Origin: Telmatospirillum sp.
GTDB lineage: Bacteria; Pseudomonadota; Alphaproteobacteria; Rhodospirillales; Magnetospirillaceae
DNA length: 42,053 nt
Direction: 5' to 3'
NCBI GenBank assembly: GCA_009712185.1
Contig: WASQ01000118.1
Span: 1 to 42,053 of the forward strand
Below the pieces are notes generated by a model. The model saw only the letters and a list, made by a program, of their open reading frames with translations. It was not told the DNA's origin and did not search any database. Positions 34,137 to 42,053 of the stretch are shown here, piece after piece (position 1 is the first letter of the stretch; each line of letters starts with the position of its first letter). The translations under genes and the position numbers were made by a program.

Positions 34137-35876
34137 ATGCTTCGCATGCCTTTGAGCAAGAGGAGCCCTCCCTTGTTTTCCGATCTCAAGATCAATCTGA
34201 AGATTCTGATCGTCGTCGCGCTGTTCACGGTGATCCAACTGGCCGGCACGTTCGCGGCATCGGATGCCTTGCGGACGTCGCGCAGCATCTATGACCACAT
34301 CATCTCCAACGACGACAAGGCGGCATTCCTGTTTGCCAGGACGGGGCGGCTTCTCGTGCAATATGAGAAGGACATTTATTCCCTGAATATGGAAACCACC
34401 GATCAGGGCAACGCCCAGGGGCGCCAGCGTATCGAGGACGGCAAAAAGCGCATTCTGGACCGGGAGGCGGAGATATCGGCGCTGCTGCCGGAAAAGACCG
34501 GCGATATCGCCACCGTCTTCCAGGGGGTTCGCGGTGTGTTCCGGATCTGCGATCCGATTGTCGACGCCGCCGCCCGGACGGTCTCCGCGGAAGAGATCAA
34601 GTCGGTCGGCGAGACAATCAAGGGATCCTGCGAACCGGCCATCAACACCTCGATTGATGAGATGGCCAAGCTGACCACCGCCCTGGCGGCCTATGCCGCC
34701 CAGCATGTGAAGGAGGCCGATGACCGATCCGACAGCACGGCAAACATCCTCACCATCGGCAGCATTGCCGGTGTCGTCGTCGTCATTCTGATCGTTCTGT
34801 GGGTGGTGAGAGCGGGCGTGACCGGACCCCTGGCGGGATTGCGCCATGTCATGGAAGCTTTGGCCGAAGGCCGTCTGGACACGGCGGTCGGGGGAGTCGG
34901 ACGCAAGGACGAGATCGGCGACATGGCCCGGTCCGTCCAGGTGTTCAAGGACAATGCGCTCCGCATGCGCCAGATGGAGACCGATCAGGCCGAGGCCAAG
35001 GCCCGGTCCCAGGCAGCCCAGCGTCAGACGATGCTGGGGCTTGCGGACCGGTTCGAGGAGGCGGTGATCGGACTCGTCAAGGATGTGTCCCATCAGGCCG
35101 CGGAACTGGAAGAGGCAGCCCATAACATCTATGACGGCGCCAGCCGGGCATCCGACCGTTCCACCACCGTGGCGGCGGCATCCCAGCAGGCGACCGCGAA
35201 TGTTCAGACCGTGGCCTCCGCATCGGAGGAACTGGCCGCCTCCATTGCCGAAATCAGCAGGCAGGTGGTCGAGGCGGCCAAGGTTTCCCAGACCGCGTCC
35301 GAGGAGACCGCCCGAACCAACGAGATGGTCGAGGGATTGGCCCAGGCCGCGGCCAGGATCGGCGAGGTCGTCCGTCTGATCAACGATATTGCGAGCCAGA
35401 CCAATCTCCTGGCCCTGAACGCGACCATCGAGGCCGCCAGAGCGGGCGATGCCGGCAAAGGCTTCGCGGTGGTGGCGGGCGAGGTCAAAGGGCTTGCCAA
35501 TCAGACGGCCAAGGCGACGGAGGAAATCTCGGCCCAGGGGGCCTCCGTCCAGGACGAAACCCGGCGGGCGGGCGATGCCATCCGTGGTATCGGTGTGGTG
35601 ATCGATCAGGTCCGTCAGATCTCGTCGGGCATTGCATCGGCGGTCGAGGAGCAGGGGGCCGCCACGCGTGAAATCGCCCGCAATGTGCAGGAAGCGGCCC
35701 GTGGAACCCAGGATGTCTCCTCCAATATCGAGGAGATTTCACGGGCGGCGGAGGGCTCCGTGGCGGCGTCGCGGCAGGTGCTTGGCGCGTCGGAAGGGCT
35801 CACGAAAAATTCGGAGACGCTGACAGGCGAAATCCACCGGTTCCTGAGCGAGGTCCGGGCGGATCACGCCTCCTGA
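34137..35876 (+). CDS. methyl-accepting chemotaxis protein
   Basis: The 579-aa chemoreceptor has a short cytoplasmic start, TM1 (about 22-41), a periplasmic helical sensor domain (about 42-202), TM2 (about 203-224), a HAMP domain (about 225-278) and a long signalling coiled coil. The tip is the conserved IASQTNLLALNATIEAARAG-type hairpin. The sensor domain carries two Cys (138 and 165) that could pair. No C-terminal pentapeptide for CheR is seen. The ATG at 34137 follows GAGGGG; upstream in-frame codons to 34011 are AT-rich and noncoding in look. Ligand unknown. A GGDEF-EAL gene follows 166 bp later. Confidence 0.94.
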   Translation: MLRMPLSKRSPPLFSDLKINLKILIVVALFTVIQLAGTFAASDALRTSRSIYDHIISNDDKAAFLFARTGRLLVQYEKDIYSLNMETTDQGNAQGRQRIEDGKKRILDREAEISALLPEKTGDIATVFQGVRGVFRICDPIVDAAARTVSAEEIKSVGETIKGSCEPAINTSIDEMAKLTTALAAYAAQHVKEADDRSDSTANILTIGSIAGVVVVILIVLWVVRAGVTGPLAGLRHVMEALAEGRLDTAVGGVGRKDEIGDMARSVQVFKDNALRMRQMETDQAEAKARSQAAQRQTMLGLADRFEEAVIGLVKDVSHQAAELEEAAHNIYDGASRASDRSTTVAAASQQATANVQTVASASEELAASIAEISRQVVEAAKVSQTASEETARTNEMVEGLAQAAARIGEVVRLINDIASQTNLLALNATIEAARAGDAGKGFAVVAGEVKGLANQTAKATEEISAQGASVQDETRRAGDAIRGIGVVIDQVRQISSGIASAVEEQGAATREIARNVQEAARGTQDVSSNIEEISRAAEGSVAASRQVLGASEGLTKNSETLTGEIHRFLSEVRADHAS

Positions 35877-35924
35877 CTGATCCCTCGACGCGGGGACGGA
35901 TCGTCAACCGGCCCGAAATTGGCC

Positions 35925-35961
35925 TGACCATATGAATTCCTGACCATATGAATCCTTGACC
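35925..35961. repeat. 16-bp tandem repeat, 2.3 units
   Basis: tgaccatatgaattcc (35925-35940) is followed by tgaccatatgaatcct (35941-35956) and tgacc (35957-35961), in the spacer between the chemoreceptor and the GGDEF-EAL gene. Confidence 0.85.
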
Positions 35962-36042
35962 GGAAAAGTCCGCGAACGGGCGCCGGTCCCATATTTCAAA
36001 ATAAGCAGCAAAAAACGATGACTCTTGACGGGAAAAGGAACC

Positions 36043-38484
36043 ATGCCGGTGTCAACTGGTGGAGACAGCATCAAGCCGATTGATAATCATCTGTTCAATC
36101 TCATGGCGGGACTGTCGCAGGATGTTGTTATCCTGTTCGACAGGGTGGGAGCGATCCGCTACGCCAACGCGGCCTTCGAAAAAGCCGCTGGATACCGTCT
36201 GTCCGATAGTCTGGGGCAGACCCCTGCGGCGTTGCCCGGCTTTCCGGGGGCCGATTTTCTGATGACCCAGGTCCAGAGGGTGGTCAACTCCGGACGGGCC
36301 GTGCTGGCCCGGAGGGGGACCGGGACTGAATCCGGGGACCATCCCTGGGAAGTCACCCATTTCCTGCCGCTGCACGACGAGACGGGCGAGATTATTCTGG
36401 TTTTGTCGGTCAACCGCGATCTTTCCGGGCATCCCGATGTGCGTGGGAAATGCGACCTGCTGGAAGACGCGCTTGACCGGTGTGCGGACGCGGTATTCGC
36501 CTTGTCGGCGGCGATGAAAATTCTTTATGTCAATGACGCCGCCTGCTCCTCCCTGGGCTACAGCCGCCACGAACTGCTGTCCATGACCATGAGCGATGTC
36601 GTCGGTGTCACCAACCCGCCGGATCCCGATTACCGGACCCCCGGGACGGACGAGCGGCGTTTCGGCGCCGTCCATCAGCGCCGCGACGGCAGCACCTTTC
36701 CGGTCCAGGTGGTTTCCGGGGCGGACCGGTCCGGTCGCAACCGGGTCTATGTCGCGCGGGATGACGGTCCCCGGATGCTGGCGGAGCGCGAGATCGCCCT
36801 TTGGCGGGGGCGTTACCGCAATCTGATCGAACGGTGGCCGGATATGGTCGTGAGGTATGATCGTGCCGGGCGCCGGACCTTTGTCAATGCCACCTTTGCG
36901 GCAACATGGGGGCGGGAAATTCGCGATCTGATCGGGCAGCGCCCGTCCGACATACCGGGCGGGGGCGAGGCGGCCCTGGTCGAGCGCCGGATCAGTGACG
37001 TTTTTGCCACCGGCAAGCCGATCGGGTTCGAGACGCGATGGGAAGCGCCGGCCGGCCGGTACATTCTGGGGCGAGCCACCCTGATTCCCGAGCGGGACAT
37101 GGCCGGCAGGATTTCCGCGGTTCTGGGGATTTACCGGGACATTACGGAAATCTCGGAATATCGGCAGAGACTGCATGAGCTGGCCTCCACCGATTCGCTG
37201 ACCGGTCTGCCGAACCGCGCCCTTCTGGCCGACCGCCTGGGACAGGCGATCGCCGACGCGACATGGCATGGCCGGGTGGTGGCCGTCATGATGATCGATC
37301 TCGACCGCTTCAAGACCGTGAACGATACCCTGGGGCTGGGCGTCGGCGACCGGCTTCTGCGGGAGGTCGCGGTCCGCCTGTCCGCCGCGGTACGGGGTTA
37401 TGACACGGTGACGCGTCTTGGCGGCGACGAATTTGTGATTCTGATGCCGGACATCCGGGACTGCGGAGATCTCGGCCGCCTTGCCGGCAAGCTGCTGCGG
37501 GCGATCAACGATCCGGTGCATCTGGATGGCAAGGAAATCGTGGTGACGGCCAGCATCGGCATCGCCGTCTATCCCAATGACGGAATCGACGCCAACGATC
37601 TGTTGAAGAACGCGGATGCGGCCATGTTCCAGGCGAAGCGGTCGGGCCGGAACGAATTCCGCTTCTACACGCCGGAACTGACGGTGGTTGCGGCACGGAA
37701 CCTGAAAATCGAGAACGGCTTGCGCCGCGCCCTCGAAAAAGGGGAACTCCAGGTTCTGTTCCAGCCGAAAGTGGAGATGGGGTCGGGGCGGGTCACGGGG
37801 TCCGAGGCCCTGTTGCGGTGGACGTCGCCCGATCTGGGCGCGATTCCACCCCAGGAGTTCATCCCGGTCGCCGAGGACACCGGGATGATCGGCGAGATCG
37901 GCGCCTGGGTTCTGCGCGAAGCCTGCCACGCGGCCTGCGACTGGAATCTGCCGGGCGCCGGCCGGTCCCACCGGATCGCCGTCAATCTGTCGGGCCGGCA
38001 ATTCCGCGACCGGACCCTCATTCAGACGATTCGGGGGATCCTCGACGAAACCGGGTGCCGGCCGGACTGGATCGAGTTGGAGATCACCGAAAGCCTGCTG
38101 CTCGATATGGACGATCCCATCCAGGAAATGTTGCTGGCCTTGCGTCGGATGGGCATCACCATCGCCGTCGACGACTTCGGGACCGGCTATTCCTCCTTCA
38201 GCTATCTGGCGGACTACGCCATCGACACCTTGAAAATCGACCGCTCCTTCATCGTGGCCGCGACCTCCGACCGCCGCCGCGCCGAGGTCGTCAAGGCCAT
38301 CATCGCGATGGCCGGCCGGTTGGGGCAGCAGGTGGTGGCCGAAGGGGTGGAGACCGCCGAGCAGGCCGCCTTCCTGACGGACAACGGCTGCCATCTGGCT
38401 CAGGGCTGGTATTACAGCCATCCCCTGCCGAAGACCGGAATCGACGCCTTGCTGCGCCGTTCTCTGCCGTTGCCGCACGTCTGA
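36043..38484 (+). CDS. PAS-PAS-PAS-GGDEF-EAL protein
   Basis: The 813-aa protein is a c-di-GMP enzyme with three PAS domains (about 15-125, 135-245 and 255-370; the last ends in GIYRDITEISEYRQRL), then GGDEF (about 375-540) and EAL (about 560-805). The diguanylate cyclase motif GGDEF is intact at 460-464. The phosphodiesterase motif EALLRW (Glu588), NLSGRQF, ELEITESLLL, DDFGTGYSSFSYL, KIDRSFI and AEGVET are intact, so both activities are possible. No membrane helix is seen, so it is cytoplasmic. The ATG at 36043 follows AAAAGGA; a TTG at 36025 is the alternative. Input signal unknown. Confidence 0.93.
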   Translation: MPVSTGGDSIKPIDNHLFNLMAGLSQDVVILFDRVGAIRYANAAFEKAAGYRLSDSLGQTPAALPGFPGADFLMTQVQRVVNSGRAVLARRGTGTESGDHPWEVTHFLPLHDETGEIILVLSVNRDLSGHPDVRGKCDLLEDALDRCADAVFALSAAMKILYVNDAACSSLGYSRHELLSMTMSDVVGVTNPPDPDYRTPGTDERRFGAVHQRRDGSTFPVQVVSGADRSGRNRVYVARDDGPRMLAEREIALWRGRYRNLIERWPDMVVRYDRAGRRTFVNATFAATWGREIRDLIGQRPSDIPGGGEAALVERRISDVFATGKPIGFETRWEAPAGRYILGRATLIPERDMAGRISAVLGIYRDITEISEYRQRLHELASTDSLTGLPNRALLADRLGQAIADATWHGRVVAVMMIDLDRFKTVNDTLGLGVGDRLLREVAVRLSAAVRGYDTVTRLGGDEFVILMPDIRDCGDLGRLAGKLLRAINDPVHLDGKEIVVTASIGIAVYPNDGIDANDLLKNADAAMFQAKRSGRNEFRFYTPELTVVAARNLKIENGLRRALEKGELQVLFQPKVEMGSGRVTGSEALLRWTSPDLGAIPPQEFIPVAEDTGMIGEIGAWVLREACHAACDWNLPGAGRSHRIAVNLSGRQFRDRTLIQTIRGILDETGCRPDWIELEITESLLLDMDDPIQEMLLALRRMGITIAVDDFGTGYSSFSYLADYAIDTLKIDRSFIVAATSDRRRAEVVKAIIAMAGRLGQQVVAEGVETAEQAAFLTDNGCHLAQGWYYSHPLPKTGIDALLRRSLPLPHV

Positions 38485-38489
38485 CCGGG

Positions 38490-38519
38490 CATCCCGGGGT
38501 GGCCGCCCCCCCCGGGATG
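38490..38519. terminator. bidirectional terminator-like hairpin
   Basis: CATCCCGGGG (38490-38499) and CCCCGGGATG (38510-38519) form a perfect 10-bp stem between the convergent GGDEF-EAL gene and moaB. No T run follows. Confidence 0.6.
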
Positions 38520-38532
38520 ACGCGCGACCGGA

Positions 38533-39078
38533 TCAGTCCGCGGGTTTCAGATGTTCCATCAGCCTCGGCATCAGCTCCACCAGATTGCAGGGGCGATGCC
38601 GGGCATCAAGCTGGTGGCAGAGGATATCGTCCCAGCCGTCGCGGCAGGCCCCCGGGGATCCCGGAAGCGCGAAAAGATAGGTGCCGTGGGCCAGCCCGCC
38701 GGTGGCGCGGCTCTGGATCGTCGATGTGCCGATCTTCGGATAGGAGAGCTGCCGGAACAGTTCACCGAAGCCGGCGATCTCCTTTTCGTAAACCGCGTGG
38801 AACGCCTCGGGCGTCACATCGCGCCCGGTGAGCCCCGTGCCGCCCGTGGAAATCACGACATCGACCGCCGGGTCGGCAATCCAGGCGCGAAGCTGGACGA
38901 TCAGACGGTCCTTGTCGTCGGGAAGGATCTGGCGGTCAACGACCTTGTGTCCGGCCGCCGTGATGCGGTCGACCAGAGTCTGCCCGGAGGTGTCGTTTTC
39001 GAGTGTCCTGCTGTCGGAAACCGTGAGTACCGCGATATTGACCGGAAGAAACGCCCGATCGCCGTCAATCTTCGACAT
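38533..39078 (-). CDS. moaB: molybdenum cofactor biosynthesis protein B
   Basis: MoaB belongs to the MogA/MoaB family that adenylylates molybdopterin. The 181-aa product has NIAVLTVSDSRTLENDTSG, then the family block VISTGGTGLTGRDVTPEAF with the substrate-binding Asp, and FALPGSPGACRDGWDDIL near the end. Its start overlaps the stop of the lytic transglycosylase gene by 14 bp, so it is probably co-expressed with it. No other molybdenum gene lies in the window. Confidence 0.93.
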   Translation of the reverse strand: MSKIDGDRAFLPVNIAVLTVSDSRTLENDTSGQTLVDRITAAGHKVVDRQILPDDKDRLIVQLRAWIADPAVDVVISTGGTGLTGRDVTPEAFHAVYEKEIAGFGELFRQLSYPKIGTSTIQSRATGGLAHGTYLFALPGSPGACRDGWDDILCHQLDARHRPCNLVELMPRLMEHLKPAD

Positions 39079-40894
39079 GCTTCACCGTCTGGAATTTGGA
39101 ACCGGCGCCATCATACAACGGCCAGTCGCCGGCGGCGATGGCGTCGAGAGAGGGCGAGGTCTGTCCCAGACGGTTGCGGTAGGCCCAGAAGGTGGTCATC
39201 ACGCGCTGGACGAAGGCGCGGGTCTCCTGGACGGGGATGCTTTCCAGGAACAGCAGGGCGTCGCCGTTGTGCTGGACCGCCTGCATCCAACGGGCGACGT
39301 TCACGGGGCCGCTGTTGTAGGAGGCGGCCAGAGCCAGCAGATTCCCCTTGATCGCGTCGTCGTTCAGCAAACGGCGGACATAGCGCTGCCCCAGTTCCAG
39401 ATTGACCTGCGGGTCGGTCAGCTTGCCCACGCCAACGCCGACCGACTTGGCCGTCCGGGGCATGAGCTGCATCAGGCCGATGGCGCCGGCCGGGCTTTTG
39501 GCCCGGGGATTGAAGGAGGATTCCTGGCGCGCGATGGCGAGAACCAGGGCACGGTCAATCGACCAGCCGCTGGTGGGGTGCCAGTCGGGGAGCGGATAGT
39601 CGGCACTGTCGTGGAACCGGCCATCGCGGGCTTCGACCCGGTTGGCAAGCGACAGGGCGACCCCCGGCATGCCGGCAGTGTTGGACAAAGCCAGCATCGA
39701 CTGGGACAGAGCCGGTCCGGCGCTGTCGGCAATCCGCCGCAACTCGTCCTCGGCACGGCCCCGGTCGCCGATCTGCAGAAGCGCCAAGGCGCGCCGTCCG
39801 GCCGGAGTCCGTTTGAGGGCGTCGCCGTCGAGATCGGTGAAGGGGCGGGCGTCCCACGAATACTGAAGGTCTTCGCCCAGCGCCCGGCGGGCCAGCAAGC
39901 CATAAAACGTCCGGGGATAGGCGGCGGCGCGCTGGAGCCAGTGATTTACCAGTTCCGGCCGCCGGGTGGCCAGATTGGCCCGGGCAGCCCAATAAGCCCC
40001 GGCCGAAATCAGCCAGTTGGAAATATCGGTGGCGTTACCGACCGCCTCGAAATGGCGGGCGACGGCCACGGATCGGTTGCCGCTGCGCCACATCGCAAGT
40101 CCCGCGACCCAATGGGCCTCCGGCAGGACGTCACCGGACCGGTCGGCGGCCTCGCTGGCGAGACGCAGGGCGTCCCCGTCCTGGCCCTGCCCGAAAAAGG
40201 CAATCGCCATGACCGTCTTCAGTTCGTCGACATCGACCTGATCGAGAAGGCGCTGCGCATCGGCTCCGTCGAACAGGGCATTGGCCGCATCGAACCGGTT
40301 CTGACGCACCAGACCGCGGAACCGTTCCTTGAGATCCTGCTGACGGCGGCGATCGGCAGTGCTGAGATCGCGACTGCTTTCGACCGAAAATTCTTCCCAG
40401 ACGGGATCGTCGTCATGGGATGTCGAGGCGGTGCGCGGCGCCTGGGCTGGCGGCTTGATATTGGAGAAACGGGCGCCCGTCCGCTGCCGGGCCAGGGCGT
40501 AGATGCTTTGCGCTTCCGGAAGGTCCGCGAAGCGGGCCATCCAGTCGGCGAGATCCTCCGCCTGAGTGCGATAGCCGGCGGACAGATATCGCTGCGCCAG
40601 CAGATGGCCGACCAGCAGGGGGTCGTGCAGCCGGGCGATATCGCGATCGGCGGCGGCCCACTGGCCCCGGTTCTGGGACTCGAAAGCGGATGTGTAAAGC
40701 TGGGCGTCCTGTTCGGACAGGACCGTGGGGATGGCGGCGCGCCGCCCCAACTTTCCGGCGGCCCCGGTGATGGCCGCGACCATATTGGCGGAGTCGTCCT
40801 CCGGCTGCAGGGCATCGGCCGCCCACGCTGTCTGCGCGGTCGCGGTCGTCAAACCCAGGGCCAGAAAGGCCTGGAGAAGCCTGCTTTTCAGCAT
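39065..40894 (-). CDS. soluble lytic murein transglycosylase
   Basis: The enzyme cuts peptidoglycan glycan strands in the periplasm. The 609-aa product has a signal peptide (AQTAWA-A, cut near 23), a long helical TPR-like superhelix (about 60-430) as in Slt70, and a C-terminal goose-lysozyme domain. The catalytic Glu458 is in LAIARQESSFNP, followed by AGAIGLMQLMP and LALAASYNSGPVNVARW. The ATG at 40894 follows GGGAGAG and begins the signal peptide. A good promoter lies 50 bp upstream. Confidence 0.94.
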   Translation of the reverse strand: MLKSRLLQAFLALGLTTATAQTAWAADALQPEDDSANMVAAITGAAGKLGRRAAIPTVLSEQDAQLYTSAFESQNRGQWAAADRDIARLHDPLLVGHLLAQRYLSAGYRTQAEDLADWMARFADLPEAQSIYALARQRTGARFSNIKPPAQAPRTASTSHDDDPVWEEFSVESSRDLSTADRRRQQDLKERFRGLVRQNRFDAANALFDGADAQRLLDQVDVDELKTVMAIAFFGQGQDGDALRLASEAADRSGDVLPEAHWVAGLAMWRSGNRSVAVARHFEAVGNATDISNWLISAGAYWAARANLATRRPELVNHWLQRAAAYPRTFYGLLARRALGEDLQYSWDARPFTDLDGDALKRTPAGRRALALLQIGDRGRAEDELRRIADSAGPALSQSMLALSNTAGMPGVALSLANRVEARDGRFHDSADYPLPDWHPTSGWSIDRALVLAIARQESSFNPRAKSPAGAIGLMQLMPRTAKSVGVGVGKLTDPQVNLELGQRYVRRLLNDDAIKGNLLALAASYNSGPVNVARWMQAVQHNGDALLFLESIPVQETRAFVQRVMTTFWAYRNRLGQTSPSLDAIAAGDWPLYDGAGSKFQTVKHVED

Positions 40895-40940
40895 CGTCTC
40901 TCCCACCCGTAATCGATTTCGCCGATGAACGTCTTCAGCT

Positions 40941-40969
40941 TTATAAATCGACTTTGACGGGCGGGGCAA
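40941..40969 (-). promoter_or_regulatory. probable promoter of the transglycosylase-moaB pair
   Basis: On the minus strand TTGCCC (40964-40969), a 17-bp spacer and TTATAA (40941-40946) lie about 45 bp before the start codon of the transglycosylase. Confidence 0.6.
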
Positions 40970-41041
40970 GCCTTGATGGCCAATAACCCCAAACTTTTCC
41001 TCAGTTTCCTTAAAACTCAAGGTGTTAGGAATGGGGTGTTA

Positions 41042-41941
41042 TCATGCTATTTCAGCATGGCTGCTCAGACGCTTGCGGATAGATAGAAAGTCGCTCCACG
41101 CCTCCCTTTTATGAATCGGAGTCCGGAGGAGATAGGCGGGGTGGTAGGTCGGAATCGCCGGGACCGGCTGGTCCAGTCCATCCGACCGGTAATCGAACCA
41201 GCGGCCTCTCAGGCGGCTGATGGCGTCGGTCCGCGCCAGCAGCGCGGTGGCCGGGGCGCCGCCCAGAAACACCAGCAGCCGGGGGCGCACCAGTTCGATG
41301 TGGCGGACGATGAACGGCAGGCACAGCTCGACCTCCGTCGGTTCCGGCTTCCGGTTGCCCGGTGGGCGCCAGGGAACGACATTGGTGATGTAGGCGGCGG
41401 TCCGCTCGATCCCGATGGATGCCAGCATGCGGTCGAGCAGACGGCCGCTGGCGCCCACGAAGGGCAGGCCCTGCCGGTCCTCGTCGGCGCCCGGCGCCTC
41501 TCCGATCAGCATCAACTCCGCCCCCGGACGGCCGTCGCCGAACACGGTCCGCTGGCAGGTCCGCTTCAGAGGGCAGCCGTCATAGGATTCGAGCGCGGTC
41601 CGCAAAGCGTCGCGGCTGTCGCAGGAGGCCGCCCGCCGCCGGGCCGTCTCGCGCGCGGCCGCGGCGCCCGCCGAAAGTCCGGTCTCCGGCAGCGGGGCGC
41701 TGCCCGGAAGGGATGCAGTCATGCCGGCGAGGGACGAGGCCGGGCGCTCCCCTTGAGGCGTCCTTCCGGGGCCGGCCGGAAACGCTCCGTCCGTCGCAAC
41801 GGCCGCGGGGGCGGCCGGCCGCGACGACAGGGCAAACCGGTCGACGGCGCTTTCCCCGATCGTCTCATCGACGCCGGCTTCCAGATACCACCGCAGGATC
41901 TGTGCCGGTGTCATCGGTTCCAGGGGATGGTCCAGGATCAT
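41042..41941 (-). CDS. uracil-DNA glycosylase, family 4-like
   Basis: The 299-aa protein removes uracil from DNA. Family 4 motifs are seen: GEAPGADEDRQGLPFVG (about 147-163), NVVPWRPPGNRKP and PTYHPAYLL (265-272). The N-terminus begins like other alphaproteobacterial members (QILRWYLEAGVDETI), then a low-complexity Ala/Pro/Gly linker (about 38-100) precedes the catalytic domain. Of the four Cys that hold the [4Fe-4S] cluster in thermophilic family 4 enzymes, only those matching Cys123 and Cys207 are evident; Trp191 stands in for a third. So an intact cluster is doubtful. Its stop lies in a small hairpin (CATGCT-atttc-AGCATG). Confidence 0.9.
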   Translation of the reverse strand: MILDHPLEPMTPAQILRWYLEAGVDETIGESAVDRFALSSRPAAPAAVATDGAFPAGPGRTPQGERPASSLAGMTASLPGSAPLPETGLSAGAAAARETARRRAASCDSRDALRTALESYDGCPLKRTCQRTVFGDGRPGAELMLIGEAPGADEDRQGLPFVGASGRLLDRMLASIGIERTAAYITNVVPWRPPGNRKPEPTEVELCLPFIVRHIELVRPRLLVFLGGAPATALLARTDAISRLRGRWFDYRSDGLDQPVPAIPTYHPAYLLRTPIHKREAWSDFLSIRKRLSSHAEIA

Positions 41942-42017
41942 GGAGCTGCCTTGAACAACTGTGTGACCCTATAAATAGCCGCGATGGACGTCAGAGTCTT
42001 CCCCCGGGTGAGAGGGG

Positions 42018-42039
42018 GCGGCCGGCAAAGCCGGCCCCC
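42018..42039. other. GC-rich hairpin at the right end
   Basis: GGCCGGC-aaa... : GCCGGC (42021-42026) pairs with GCCGGC (42030-42035) over AAA, with two further GC pairs outside. It lies about 80 bp upstream of the glycosylase start, near the window edge, and may end a gene beyond the window. Confidence 0.35.
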
Positions 42040-42053
42040 GCCCGCAACGGGGG

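Noticed and set aside
36052-38478. 808-aa minus-strand open frame opposite the GGDEF-EAL gene
   Set aside because: Mirror of a GC-rich gene. Its product is Pro/Gly/Arg/His-rich with no domain, and the plus strand holds intact PAS, GGDEF and EAL motifs.

Overview
The window is chromosomal DNA of a GC-rich (by eye about 64-66 % G+C) alphaproteobacterium. The class is indicated by a CcrM-type GANTC adenine methyltransferase, the ispH-thrB-rnhA operon, an F0 ATP synthase operon with separate b and b' subunits, a split glycine decarboxylase (GcvPA/GcvPB) behind a tandem glycine riboswitch, and a mutY / DUF721 (DciA) / dsbA / smc block. PAS-GGDEF-EAL and chemoreceptor genes suggest a motile member, possibly Rhodospirillales. 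The order is an inference.

Layout. 1-165: 69-bp tandem repeats. 0.2-2.4 kb (minus): tldD and a YqgE/AlgH-family gene. 2.6-4.8 kb (plus): a ScsB/DsbD-type disulfide reductase. 4.8-5.0 kb: a relic of an enolase gene, followed by a strong terminator. 5.2-7.6 kb (minus): ispH-thrB-rnhA, tightly packed. 7.9-8.4 kb: a small lipoprotein. 8.6-12.6 kb: an accessory cluster of an MFS exporter, a cyclophilin-like protein and a Tat-exported alpha/beta hydrolase, divergent from a LysR regulator. 12.7-17.4 kb: promoter, tandem glycine riboswitch and gcvT-gcvH-gcvPA-gcvPB. 17.5-18.4 kb: a voltage-gated potassium channel. 18.5-21.1 kb (minus): atpI-atpB-atpE-b'-b with a recognisable promoter and terminator. 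21.2-25.8 kb (minus): DUF721/DciA, dsbA, smc; mutY diverges from it. 26.9-29 kb: an unknown exported protein and a POT peptide transporter. 29.2-32.2 kb (minus): rnhB-ccrM and a PA0069-type radical SAM protein. 32.2-34.1 kb: an AT-rich accessory patch holding a 61-aa ORF with a strong ribosome-binding site and an AraC-family regulator whose composition changes abruptly in mid-gene. 34.1-38.5 kb: a chemoreceptor and a triple-PAS GGDEF-EAL protein. 38.5-41.9 kb (minus): a family-4-like uracil-DNA glycosylase, a soluble lytic transglycosylase and moaB.

Most of the window is conserved housekeeping. The points most worth a second look are the enolase relic, the composition step inside the AraC gene and its AT-rich surroundings, the small 61-aa ORF, the hydrolase with Trp at the expected nucleophile position, the glycosylase lacking canonical Fe-S ligands, the single CxxC knuckle ending the potassium channel, the GANTC site next to the ccrM start, and several short perfect tandem duplications between genes. 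No CRISPR array, insertion sequence, tRNA or rRNA was seen, and nothing that forms a convincing new multi-gene system.
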